A DNA stretch of 64,000 bases from Undaria pinnatifida (taxonomy: Eukaryota; Sar; Phaeophyceae; Laminariales; Alariaceae): NCBI GenBank assembly GCA_012845835.1, contig JABAKD010000013.1, forward strand, positions 14,469,665 to 14,533,664, written 5' to 3'. The notes beneath the pieces were generated by a model. It searched no databases. It had not been told where the DNA came from and was given only the letters and a program-made list of their open reading frames with translations. Shown piece after piece: positions 1 through 10,577 of this stretch. The translations under genes were made by a program, and so were the position numbers. Position 1 is the stretch's first letter. Each line of letters begins with the position of its first letter.

Positions 1-37
1 TGCATCTCTTGTTGCCTACTCGGAGTACGACCAGCAG

Positions 38-1267
38 ATGCATATCACATACCAAGATGGGGGAGACCGGGTACTCGCGAGGAGGCGAGAGCTGGTAGAT
101 TCGTCGACCCAAATGACGGTGGCTGATGAGTTCTACGATGGCAAGCCCTGGGTCGACCTCTCCGACGAGGAGCAAACGCAAAAAGGGCTCAAAAGGCTTG
201 CTGGCGTTGATATGCAGCAGACGAGTGATGAGGATTATTGCCGCCAGATATTCCGTGTGCTAAAGATGGATGCGAGCGTGCGGGTAGATAGTAGGGTATT
301 CATGCAAAAACGTGCCTTTCGGAAATATTTTGTTGACATCGGGCTCACGGAGGTGGTGAGGCCCGATGGTCAACAGTACACGCTAAAGTATGGCAAGGTG
401 CTGATGGAGGCAATAGCGGCGGGAATCGAGCCACTCGTGTTCCGCCGCAAGGTGGAAAAGAAGGTTCGTTTCGATCTCGCGACGCATGTCCCTGACACGT
501 TATTCAACATTTTTTACAGCAGGGATCAAGTTGTAATTGAGGCCAATGATGCTGAATGTCGGCAAACAGCAAAATGGCGTGGCGCTAGGTCCATGGGTGC
601 TGCGGGGACCAAGCTGCAGGGATGTGCTGCTGACGAGCACGACTCACGCGAAAATGTCAAGGTTGCTGGTGTGAAATCAGAGCTGAATCGCCGGCACGAC
701 AACAACGAGTGTTTAGTATGTGGCAAGCAGGGACACAAGTACGGGGACCGCCCCCAAAGCCAGCAGGGTAAGGTGGGGAAAGGCGTCCATGGCCAGAGCC
801 ACAGCTTGACCCCCATACAGCAGCAGCGGTCCATAAACGGTCCCGTTCAGCATACCCGAAGCAAGACAACTGGGATGGCCCGTGCCTTTGCCACCCCTCG
901 AGCTATTGGGTACCAGACCGCCTCAAAAGCGGTGGTTACGAAGGCCGAACCTGCTGCGCCTGAAGCGTGTATGCAGAATGACGACGACCACGTGTACATA
1001 TGCGTACCGAGAGAGAAGATGGCGCCAGTGGATAACGGGTTCACCGAGGCGGTACACAACCAGGTTTCCCAAAGCGCTGGGCTACAGAATGCGGCACCAG
1101 TTCTGCACTCCGTTCTGGTGCAGCCGCCGGCACGCGCGTCACAGCAGTGGGGTGGAGATTCCAGCACCATTTATTCCGCGCGTGTTGCGGTTGTGCAAGC
1201 TGGCAGATGTGGTGACACGATCGTGGATTCGGTAGAGAACGAACCGCATATGGAGGGCCTGACGTAG
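38..1267 (+). pseudogene. Ty3/gypsy-type gag-like ORF
   Basis: A 409-residue open frame reads like the capsid/nucleocapsid part of a gypsy-type retrotransposon. Near residue 225 it has a zinc-knuckle-like stretch CLVCGKQGHKYGDR. A functional retroviral knuckle is C-x2-C-x4-H-x4-C; here the fourth ligand is replaced, so it is probably non-functional. Low-complexity Gln/Ala-rich sequence follows, as is usual between nucleocapsid and protease. The first codon is simply the first ATG; the frame may enter from outside the window. The next frame downstream carries the protease, as expected of a gag-pro-pol order. The element lacks RT, RNase H and integrase, so it is a relic. The gag identity is inferred from the knuckle and the order of the following domains. 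Confidence 0.6.
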
Positions 1268-1321
1268 CACCTCGCGGGGCGCCTTGCGGTTTCCGGTGCT
1301 TCCGCGGCTGCTGAGGTCAGG

Positions 1322-1894
1322 GTGCTGATGGATTCTGGTTCAGGCATTACAGCCATATTGGAGGAGCTGGTAGAGGCCCTGCAGGGACAGCCGGGGATGA
1401 CGCAAACCGCGTTAACGCAGGCGTTTGTTGTGCATGCGCATGTGGTGATGTCGTTTGGCCAGGAGTGTGGTATTGAGACGCAATCGGGTCCGCTCCACTT
1501 AACGATCGAAACTCCATGGGGACCAGTCCGGTTTATTATGCCATATATCGTGCTCCCTGGGCGTGGCGATGTGGTTATCATCGGGCAGATAACGTCGAGA
1601 AAGAAACTCTGCATCGACGTCATGGCGCAGCTCGTAGCATCTGTACTGAAGGCTCACGGGTGTCAAGATGACTCTAAGATGGAGCTTACAGATCTTGCTG
1701 TGGGCGAGGCCAACGCTGATGCTGTGCTGCGGGTGGCGATGGCTGTCACGGCGTTCGAGTCGGGCATTGACTCGTCAGATGTCGTGGAAGATGAGGTCAC
1801 GCTGACGCCTGCTGTTTCAGCGATCCATGATGTTCCAGGATTCCGAGGTGGAGATGCAAGATCGTGTGGGCGTGTTGGAGACGGCGGTCAATGA
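1322..1894 (+). pseudogene. retrotransposon aspartic protease-like fragment
   Basis: The frame opens with VLMDSGSGITAI (the DSG at about 1331-1339), the active-site signature of retropepsins (D-S/T-G with hydrophobic flanks). The following sequence, including a segment around VVIIGQITSRKKLCIDV, matches the layout of gypsy-element proteases, in which an I-L-G/I-I-G motif stands near the C-terminus. The frame breaks near 1828; the sense of the protein then continues in the frame that starts at 1827. The change of frame from the gag-like ORF may be an original programmed shift or later decay. Its place between a zinc-knuckle ORF and a pre-RT linker supports the identification. Confidence 0.6.
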
Positions 1895-2090
1895 CGCTGT
1901 TGACCATGGCTCCCCGCCGGAAGGTGCCGAGATGCTGCGTGATATCGTTTTTCGCACGCACCTTTACGTGTTATGTCGGGCGTTGCCGGGTGACCCACCT
2001 GCACGCAAGAAGTCTGGGACGGTCCGGTTTCATTCAGGGGCGGGGGTGGTGCGGGCGAAGCCCCCACCTGAACGTAATCGCCTGCGGTGA
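1827..2090 (+). pseudogene. pol linker fragment upstream of the lost RT
   Basis: This frame continues the protease ORF after a frameshift. It contains the stretch DIVFRTHLYVLCRALPGDPP followed by basic, Pro-rich sequence. This resembles the spacer that stands before reverse transcriptase in gypsy polyproteins, where a line on lowering or raising the polypeptide chain through ...GDPPA...R is usual. No RT motifs (for example YVDD or FxDD) follow. The frame ends at 2090, next to the C-terminal tail ORF, so some 2-3 kb of RT, RNase H and integrase are missing at about 2080-2110. Confidence 0.45.
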
Positions 2091-2341
2091 AGTGCGGCAG
2101 AGCCGTGCGCCGACTGTTGCTCGGTAGTGACGACTTTGTCGTCAAGGTGGCTTGGAAAGAGCCGGAGGAGGTGGAGAGCACCTGGGAGTCGGTGTCGCGC
2201 GTGGTTGATGGCGCGACGGCCTTGCTGCGAAAAGATTTCGAGGCGCTGCGGCTAAAGACGGATCAGAAGCGGGGACTCGTACAGCGGTATGGGCTGCGTT
2301 TTTTTTCATATTGTGGTTCGTGGGGGGGTACCGAATTCTGA
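2087..2341 (+). pseudogene. chromodomain-like C-terminal tail of a gypsy integrase
   Basis: The frame has the pattern V-A-W-K-E-P-E-E-V-E-S-T-W-E-S-V followed by L-L-R-K-D-F. This is the hallmark of the chromodomain-like module that ends many Ty3/gypsy polyproteins (an aromatic cage W, then STWE, then a Leu-rich helix). The frame begins within 30 bp of the pre-RT linker, so the two ends of pol are fused by a deletion. It ends at about 2341 with little further homology that I can see. No LTR was recognised on either side. Confidence 0.5.
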
Positions 2342-3084
2342 ATTGATGATTTTCGGTTTTATCTGAACTAAGAATTGCGAGATTTGTTTTTGAAATTTCT
2401 GCGCAGGGCGCTGATAGCACCTGACGCATCCACAGCTGGCGGTTCATCGCCGAGGCTGTGTGTGGACAGGGAATGTCCTGGGGTGCTGCTTCCGATTTAC
2501 AGGGGCGGCTATTGTACTGGAATACACATGCCTTATGTGTCCCGGTTCGGCAAGTTGCATGCATAATTGGAGGTGTGACGCTTGGTGTGTGGTTTGCTTG
2601 AAGATGCATTGGTGATGCCGCGGCTGCTGAGCAATCGTTGTTCTCACGGTCAGTAAACGTGGTTGATCTTAGGTCGTCGTGGAACAGATCGGTATGAGTT
2701 GGACTTGACCATTGCCCAACTTAAGGATAGCGAGCGATGTTTATCAAAGCTACTCGGTCTGAGCCAATTTGTTGTTGGTAGCCCGAGAGGGGCTTCTAGA
2801 GGGTGCTGTACCGCTGTGGTCGTATCATTGGGCATTCTACCGTACATAGAATGGTTGGATACATTTTGTTAGGGAGTTTAATTGTCATTATTGGCGTTTC
2901 TTATGAGCTCTTGAGATCTTCAGATACGAACGGGAAGGTTCATAGCCGATGGCATGGCACTTCCCCGTGTAACACGAACGAACTATTGCATTGTAGACGA
3001 ACGCACGTCCTCGGAGCTGATACCACCGGGCCCGCGGTCGCGCGACTCGGTACAATACCTTGCGAACCTATGAAATTGGGCAAA
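2342..3084. other. no recognisable gene
   Basis: Short frames of 63-108 codons occur on both strands, but none shows a motif or splice-site logic. The stretch may hold the 3' untranslated part of the gypsy relic. Confidence 0.4.
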
Positions 3085-4200
3085 AGGCATCCATCGATAC
3101 CCTTGAAAACCTACTACATTGAGAAATAGGTATCGATCGATCTCATCGCACACCTATCGCTTTAATCAATAGGTATTGATTGGTGGCGATAAAATGGTAT
3201 TGCTTGAACGGTGGTCTGTCGGCAGTCATTTTTAAATCATGTTGGTTCACAAAATACCTATTAATATACACATATCGGTCGCACGATAGGCGATTGTGGT
3301 CATTGCCCTAACCCCATTGTTTCTTACAATACCTATCGATAGACCCCGAAGCCGAGCTATGGTGCCCCGCGATAGGTGTCGATTCTCATAATTGCCGACC
3401 TACGGTTGGTCCAATAGCCTAATCGGTAGGGTATTATCCAAGGTATAAGAAGGATATGAGCAGCACACAAACAGGTCGCTCCAAAACACTGCATGCTTGG
3501 GCTTCGCATCGGACATGCACAATATTTAATAGTAGTCCCCACCTTGTTGAGACCGTCCACCTTAAGCTTCTCAGGGCACAAAAAAATACAGACATTGCCG
3601 AATTTGGGGATTCTCCGCTGGGCTGAAGGGGCGTGCGGCGTCGATGATGAATGGCAAACTGGAGTGATTACTAGTTTATTGTACCGAGAAGGGCTGTCTT
3701 CGAGCACCTTTGCTCTCAAACACCGACACAATAAAATGGTGAAAGGTCAACGTACCGATATCTATCATCTTACACAATGTAATGGTGAAAGCTCTGTCGA
3801 TACCTATCGTCTGAAACAATAGAATTGTGAAAGGTTTATCGATGATACCTGTTTTCGGAAACAGTAGGTTTGCCGAAATGTCTATCGATACCTATCGTTC
3901 TAAACTATAGGTTTGGTAAAAGGTATATCGATACCTATCGTGGGAAACAATAGGTTTCGTCTCGCAGTCCCAATAGTAGATCGCCTGAACAGGCATGCTC
4001 TGGAAATTCCTCTCGATAGTTATCTACGTCAACGATAGGTTTTGATATTAAATGTCAATACGATATCGGCTGAACGATAGATCAATAAAGGTGTCAACCG
4101 ATACTTGTTGCCGGCCACAATAAGCTTTTAAAAATACAGTCGATACTAACCACAGGCAACAATAGGCCTCACCTATTGGAATAGGATACTATCGATTGTC
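3085..4200. repeat. degenerate minisatellite, period about 43 bp
   Basis: Units contain TATCGATACCTATCGT, then an AAACAATAGGT-like block, then GGTGAAAGG. In the clearest part (about 3725-3960) equivalent bases fall at 3729, 3775, 3817, 3862, 3905 and 3948, giving spacings of 42-46 bp. Outside this core, similar ATCGATACC and AATAGGT blocks recur, in both orientations, from about 3085 to 4200. No coding potential is seen. Confidence 0.8.
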
Positions 4201-4726
4201 TTTTGATCTGGAACCTATTGTCCAGGATGTATCTAGCACAAAGGGGGGGGGGGCGGCTCTCTATCGTCCACTGTGTTCGGTTTCAAATATGATTTAGTGT
4301 GTGTTGTGTTTTCTAAAAGGATTTAGTATGTGCGTTCGGTTTTATATAGGATTTGGTATGGCGCTTTCGGGAAGGGACGGTGCCAGGTCACCCTCCTGTC
4401 AGGAAGCTCGAAGTTGAATAAATTAACGCTAGGTGTCGGAAATTTCTTTCTTCGGGCCCCAGTACTAGTCCGATATTAATAGCTTCTTAAGCAAGTCACG
4501 ACCTGGTATAAAATTGCCGTCATGTTGGCCGCACTACTTCAGTCTTATCTTCTATCGGCAATTAAATTCATTTCGCGAGGAGCGCGAACAAAGTGTTTTG
4601 GGCACTTTTTTTCTGGCCTACAATGCAGTTATTGAGTCCCTTTTTACCTGGTCACAACATGGATGATGCACACTCTCTGCCTCGTTTTGCCGCTGCACAT
4701 ACACAGAGTACTTTCGCTGTATGGTG

Positions 4727-5033
4727 GTTTGTTGATCCCTACGAAGGGTAGAGGGCTTACCCGTTGACCTGACAATAGTGGGGTAGTGGTGTCACCGGTA
4801 TGAAGACAAGGAAAAGACGTACAAATATATATTAAGTTGCTGCTAGCCAAGGCACATCGTGGAGAGGAGAAGACTCGCTCGATAAAAGAAGCACATCGAG
4901 GGGTGACGGCGAAATACCCAAAATCATTCCACCATCCAGATATACCGCTACGATGTAGCAAACTTATCACTGGAAACCCCTACAATACTCAACCGTCATC
5001 GTATCCGCATCATATCCGAGCATACAATCAACA
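4727..5033 (+). repeat. 310-bp dispersed repeat, copy 1
   Basis: This stretch is closely similar, in the same orientation, to 8755-9071. It starts with GTTTGTTGATCCCTACGAAG and ends with CATACAATCAACA. Differences are point changes and small indels, including a 16-bp partial duplication of CCAGATATAC in copy 2. No long ORF is shared by both copies. I do not recognise the element. Confidence 0.9.
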
Positions 5034-6779
5034 GCCTCCCTGCTTCGTAAATGATGCGTTATGATGCTATATTGTCATATAATCAGGGTAAAACGTTTCA
5101 ATGAAAAATACGGTGAATCAATATCCTCCCAGTACTACTGTGACAAGAAAGAAAGGGTACAGCACCATAGTCCTTGAAAAGCACTCCATAAATCTATAGA
5201 TACAATTCAGCGGGACAGTATCCAACGTCAACATTAACGAGCCATAATCCTCTCAAGTGGTCAAGCGAATCCTTCCCCGCGCAAGCGGTAACAGGTGTGA
5301 CCCCTCCTTGCAGGATGAAAACTAAACGATTTGGCTCAGCTGGGTCCTATTAAGGGGCTAGTTGAGAAAATCATAGACTGATTACGCAGGGATGACCCCG
5401 GGTAGTTTGCGAAAAACCGTTGCAGTCCCCAAGTCCCAAAAATCTTACTAAACCATGACATATTCTACCATTCTCCCAAAATCAAATGTTCATCACAAAA
5501 TCCCGGTGAAAACGAAAATACCAACTAACTGCAGTTTTCCAGTGTGCCTTCCTCGGTGAATTCGTGCTCCTCGTGCCGGCTCTCACTGCGTTCGCAATGT
5601 CCGGACGTGTCTGGTTAGCAAGCCACATCAAGCATCCGACCAGTTCGCGAAAATGGCCAGTCTGTTTGAGACCTTCCTCGAGCGGGTTTGTCCTACCCGA
5701 ACTAACGCATAAATATCACGATTCACCGCAAACCCTGAGGTAATATATCAAATCCCGCAATATGTCACTATTTCAGAGTTGACTCGACAACTGTTTGATG
5801 CCAGTATAGCACGAATTCGACCGCGTGTTTATTTCTGTTTCAGAGCACCGATAGATCAGAGCGCAAACGCCTCGCTACACGTGACGAGGTTGTTATATCG
5901 AGGGTCAAGTTATTCCGCATGTTCCTTTCCGGAAAAGCGACACGTAGTATCATAGTGCTGCAAGAGTGTTAGTCCATGCTGCTACTTGATAAGCTACCGC
6001 GATAAAGAAATAACGATCCTTGAAACTGTTTGGCAACCTCGACTAAAACGCGTATATAGGATACGGTATGAGGTAAACTCCACAACAAACGCAGGAATGT
6101 TGACTATCTTCGTCTGTAGTCAAAATGCTCGTATACTAGACTACGTACATAAAATGTTTGGAGCACCTAACTGTGGGCTATAAGAACCTTATAATCTACC
6201 CCATTCCCCCTGCTCATTATTTTTGGCCCGGCATACAGCAGATACCGCTAATCATATCACTCTGCACACGTTCACGATAAGGGCGGGGGTAGTTGAAGGG
6301 GCGATCAAACCAAAGGAGGCTTAAACATAATCAAAATCCTATCATCATTGTCAGGCAAAGGATGTCAGACTGAAATATCATATTCATGATACAGTAGGCA
6401 TAACCGGGACAACATCAGGGTGAAATCTTCAGTTTAACGAGAAAAACACATCCCGATATTTCCACCACATATTGCATCATAACACGTGAGTAATACTACT
6501 GGTATTAACCATACCCCTACAGCCTTCAGCCGTCACCAAGTTATCTGTAAAACCGGATGACGTACGACATCGTACCAGGAATTTTGATAGGAAAATACAC
6601 GGCACACAACCGAAATCGAATATAATGTTTCGGAGATGGCGAATTCGTCATCAATCCCTTCCCTCTTTGGTGCATGAGGGAAAATGGTTGATTGAAAATG
6701 AACTAAAGTACCCAACTGCTGTACATACGACGGACAGAAAATACGGCTGTCGGAAGCAAGCGCTAGCTACTGCTGACAA
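5034..6779. other. no recognisable gene
   Basis: AT-rich sequence with only short frames on either strand. I see no motif, tandem repeat or RNA gene. Confidence 0.4.
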
Positions 6780-6850
6780 TTTTTTTTTTTTTTTTTTCAT
6801 CCTCCGGCGGATGGGGAAAAATAAAGCCACACTAACAGCAGTCATCTAAT
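6780..6850 (-). mobile_element. 5'-truncated retroelement 3' end with hairpin and poly(A)
   Basis: Read on the minus strand, the element ends in a hairpin CATCCGCCGGAGGATG (6798-6813) followed by a run of 17 A. The sequence before the hairpin includes GGCTTTATTTTTCCCC as in the longer copies at 7.0 and 59.2 kb. Homology is lost after a few dozen bases, as expected of a 5'-truncated retrocopy. Confidence 0.75.
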
Positions 6851-7028
6851 ATCAACCCGCCAAGCATCCTGCATCCTGCGCCTAGTAACCTGTTGATCAG
6901 CAGACCTATCATACCACAATCAATCACGTTTGCCGGTGGTTGGGGCAAGTGGGGCTGGGGATCAGGCACAAGCATTTATCCTGACCGTCCCTCTCGCCGA
7001 GCTACTCTGTCCTTTGCTATGATTCAAC

Positions 7029-7500
7029 TTCTTTTTTTTCTTTTTTTTTTTTTTTTTCATCCTCCGGCGGATGGGGAAAAAGAAAGCTTTAGCTCACCAC
7101 ACTTCCACGTAGTTTCATTCGCGTCGTGTGTCGATTTAACTCAGTTGCTTTCGCAGCCCAACGCTAGCTGGCGCACCCTTCGGGTCCCATTGTAGGTATA
7201 GCGTAAGCTGTCCCTATCAGTGGTCTTCGTTACAACCCCGGCAGCGCAAGCTGCCGTTGTATACGGATGCGTGTGTATGTCGACCCGGCCTGTCCCCTGA
7301 GGGTCAGTTTCGGTGGAGATAGCCACCCGGAATGTCATCTTTCCGGGTAGTGTGGGACTTGCGCAAGCTCACCCACTAACCAAACCCCTGGCCATGGGAG
7401 ATGGCCTTCCGCCGGACTTGGTCCAGATACGGTCCACCCTACCCATTCGGGCATTGGTCCTCGGGATTAACGCGAAAAAAAAAGTCTTGGCAGCAAAGAA
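7029..7500 (-). mobile_element. poly(A)-tailed retroelement 3' portion
   Basis: On the minus strand this is a copy ending in the hairpin CATCCGCCGGAGGATG (7058-7073) and a long A-rich tail (7029-7057). It matches the copy at 58955-59210 over more than 200 bp, ending near 7290. A frame (minus strand, 7338 to 7141) is open in both copies up to nearly the same stop and includes DRDSLRYTYNGTRRVRQLAL, so this part may be the C-terminus of an element-encoded protein. Upstream sequence to about 7500 may belong to the same element, but has no second copy here to prove it. I cannot assign the protein to a family. Confidence 0.7.
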
Positions 7501-7728
7501 TGAGAAAGAAAATAATCGTCTCAGCCTCAAATAAAACCATGCCGTCGCTACGTAAGTCAACTAGTGCTCGTAGTAGTCTATAGTTAGCAGTATCATATAT
7601 CGCGACAGCAGTTCACATGACGTATTTTCACACAGCAAAAGTCCACTACCTGCTGCATTACTCTAGAATCAAGACAAGGCCCAGACAGAAACAATTGTTG
7701 ATACGTAACATGACCTGTGATTGTTGCC

Positions 7729-8600
7729 TTAGTCTGGTGCAAACGATGACAAGGATTCTCCACCTGGGTGTCCGCGCCTCCCACACCCAGCGTCCTCCAC
7801 CGCGACGAGCCACCTTGTGCCGACCCCAACCCGGCCCCACACATCAACGGGCTCGGCAGCCGGCGCTCCCACGGAGCACGACAGATACTGCTCGTAATTT
7901 AGTTTCACAGCCAAATTTTCAACATTTTCGAGCCATCTCTTCTCCCCCGTCTCAAACTGCTCCTGCTGCCCCTGCGGCTGCTGCTGCGCAGTGCGCTCGC
8001 TCCCAGTCTCAAGCATTGGGAATACGAGCTGTGACGTCCAAGCAGGGGATGGTGCCGTCGGAGGCTGCAGCTGCTGCTGCTGCTCTAATGGCAGCTGCAA
8101 GAGCTCTTCCTGCTCTTCCCCCTCGTCTCTAATTCCACCATAAAATTTTTCTCCGTCTTGAACTGCTGCTGCCGCTGCTGCGGCTTCTGCTGAGCAGTGC
8201 TCTCACTCCCAGTCTCAAGTACTGGGATTACGAGCTGTGACTCACATCTGGCCACGCCAACTCCCCTATCTGGTACCTGAGACGGCTGAGAAATGTCTCG
8301 CATTTGCTCCAGTCGTAGAGAGAAGCTTGAGAGCTCGAGGAGAAGTTGCGAATACTCGCGAATGATGACTTCGCTTTCCTCAAAGCGACCTTCGATTCGA
8401 TAGAACTCGTGCCATCCTGCCGAAATCTGGCCTATGGTCCGGAAACCATAACGGAAATCACCCTCGATTTCTTTCTCAAGTTGGTCCCGTATTGCGAGCA
8501 GCTCTTCCAGCTCCCGCATCTTGGCCTGCTGAGAGCTCCCTGCTCTCTCTGCCAACGCCCTCACGTCCACAACGCACATTTTTACCTCGTCCTCAGGCAT
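7729..8600 (-). CDS. hypothetical coiled-coil, Gln-rich protein, possibly frameshifted
   Basis: A minus-strand frame starts at 8600 (MPEDEVKMCVVDVRALAE) and runs 171 codons. Its first 110 residues are charged, heptad-like and probably coiled coil (ELEELLAIRDQLEKEIEG). It then carries the segment SQLVIPVLETGSESTAQQ followed by Gln-rich sequence. A second frame (8100 to 7729) carries a near copy, SQLVFPMLETGSERTAQQ, again before a Gln-rich stretch. The two frames differ by a shift, so the gene either has an intron or was duplicated internally and then broken near 8090. No known family is recognised. The start is chosen because the coiled-coil region begins at once after it. The product is hypothetical. 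Confidence 0.45.
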
Positions 8601-8754
8601 GGTTCAAATTAGGCACCCAGCTCGCTCCCTTGCATAGGGAGGGCTGTTTTTGTGATATCTCCAGCTAGCTTTCTTCCGCAGAAGAGCGCACGTCACTCAG
8701 CATCCTATGCTTCGAACAGGGAAAGTACAGCGTACGGTACGCGATAATTATCGT

Positions 8755-9071
8755 GTTTGTTGATCCCTACGAAGCGTAGAGGGCTTACCCGTTGAGCTGA
8801 CAATAGTGGGGTAGTGGAGTCACCGGTATGAAGACAAGTAGAAGACGCACAAATATATTGTTGCTCCTAGCCAAGGCACATCGTGGACAGTAGAAGACTA
8901 TCTCGGTAGAAGAAGCACATCGAGGAGTGACGGCGAAATACCCAAAATCATTCCACCATCCAGATATACGCCCCCAGATATACCTCTACGATGTAGCCAA
9001 CTTATCACTGGAAACCCCTACAATACTCAACCGTCATCATATTCGCATTATATCCAAGCATACAATCAACA
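8755..9071 (+). repeat. 310-bp dispersed repeat, copy 2
   Basis: Second copy of the repeat at 4727-5033, same orientation, about 90 per cent similar by eye. The sequence CCAGATATAC is partly duplicated here. Flanks on both sides are unrelated to those of copy 1. Confidence 0.9.
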
Positions 9072-9624
9072 ATGATTCTTGATGTTTTGGTGAGATCAGA
9101 CGACGTTCGTGTACGGCAACTGGTCCAATTTGCCAATGACAACGGCATGGAATAGAATGGAGCACGCGCAGGCGGTATTGAGACCTCCGCGCATCGCACC
9201 TTCTTTTTGACCCTTCTTGTATACTGGTATTCATGATGAAAATCCGAGCGATATCCTCAAATCATCGTCCAGGTTGCCCACCGCTGATGATTGTATCTCT
9301 TTGGTATCATGGTGATTCTTCTCTTAACAGCAGCACTATTGAGTACTCCTAGGGGGCAACGCGTACAACGGGTCTTCGTCCTCAACTGCTCCTCGTACAC
9401 CCACCGGGGAGAAACACATATATATATATAACCAATACATCGTATATATGGTTGAAAAGTGCACCCTGCTCTCAGCTGTGTGGAGGTCCGGCCGTACATG
9501 TTGGGCTTAGTTAGCAGAAGGACAACATGTCTCTACTTCTTGCGAGGCAAACAAGACACGAATAAAACGTAGGGTGACATAACGCGCAAGACACGAAATA
9601 CGCCATCAGCCAAACATATACAGT
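9072..9624. other. no recognisable gene
   Basis: Only short frames on both strands; a small (AT)n run lies near 9420-9430. Nothing else is recognised. Confidence 0.4.
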
Positions 9625-10479
9625 GCCATCCACCGTCGGCATCCCTAAACGGCCGGGGGGAGGGGGGGGGAGGGGGGAGGAGTGGAGGACGGAGAGGGGG
9701 AGAGAAGGGGGGGAAGGAAGGGAGGCGTCCTTCCCAAGAGACAGAAGTCTGGGTCTGGCCATCACCGTGTTGAAGATTTTTGGGCCTTCCAATGGCCGTC
9801 ACAAGCTAGCGTAACGCCGCCCTGACTTCTTCGCCTTGTTGCGTTCTCTCCCTAGCGCCATTTTGATGCACTTGATACCCTCCATGAGCTCAATGCCGTC
9901 TTTAGTCAGTTCCTGGGGTCTGATAGTATGAAGTTTTTTCCTTTTTCCTTACCATGCTTCCTCTTGTCTCGTCTTTTCTTGTCTTTTCTTTCGTTTCCTT
10001 TTTCGTTTTCTTTCCTTTTCTTTTCTCTCCTTTCCTTTTCTTTTCCCGCCTTTCCTTTTCTTTTCTTTTCTTTTCTTTCCTTTCGTTTCTCTTCTTTTCT
10101 TTTCTTTCCTATGTTTTTTTCCCGACTGACTTGAGTCTGACGTGCGTATGCGCAGTGATAGGTACTACGTCTAATATATACTCCGGAGTATATGGTAGCC
10201 TTCCCTGCGTAGCAAGCGGTATAGTCTGTTTTTCCAGGCGCGAGTAGTGAGACGTATGTACCAGTATGGACCTGGCAAATTGTAGGCTGACTCCCGATTT
10301 CACGTTTTATACGTTTCTGGCGGAATCATGAATTGCGCCCGCTGTGCCATATGCGTGTACCACCTTTGGCTTGTTTGTGTTTTTTCTCTGGGGTATTCCT
10401 CAGCTCCAGGGTGACTGGAGCCGGTCCTCTGACCACGGAATTGATTATGCGAGTTAATGTGAGAACAACGACGACGACG

Positions 10480-10575
<96 letters not shown>

Positions 10576-10577
10576 TA
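9625..10577 (+). mobile_element. LINE 3' end with pyrimidine tract and (AAC)n tail
   Basis: The segment begins abruptly with CCATCCACCGTCGGCATC, which aligns with the C-terminal coding end of the minus-strand LINE at 39.8-42.2 kb. A G-rich region, the block GGCCTTCCAATGGCCGTCAC and a C/T-rich tract (about 9938-10120) follow in the same order as in that LINE. Then comes a conserved untranslated block of about 330 bp, and last an (AAC)n tail (10466-10575). It is therefore a strongly 5'-truncated copy. It encodes at most the last few dozen residues of the LINE protein. Confidence 0.8.
10466..10575 (+). repeat. (AAC)n microsatellite, LINE tail
   Basis: About 35 uninterrupted ACA/AAC units follow four ACG units. 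The tract directly ends the LINE copy; other copies of the same LINE end in 3-5 AAC units, so this tail has expanded. Confidence 0.95.

Noticed and set aside
3085-4200. CRISPR-like array
   Set aside because: Repeats are degenerate, have no constant spacers, and the DNA is eukaryotic.
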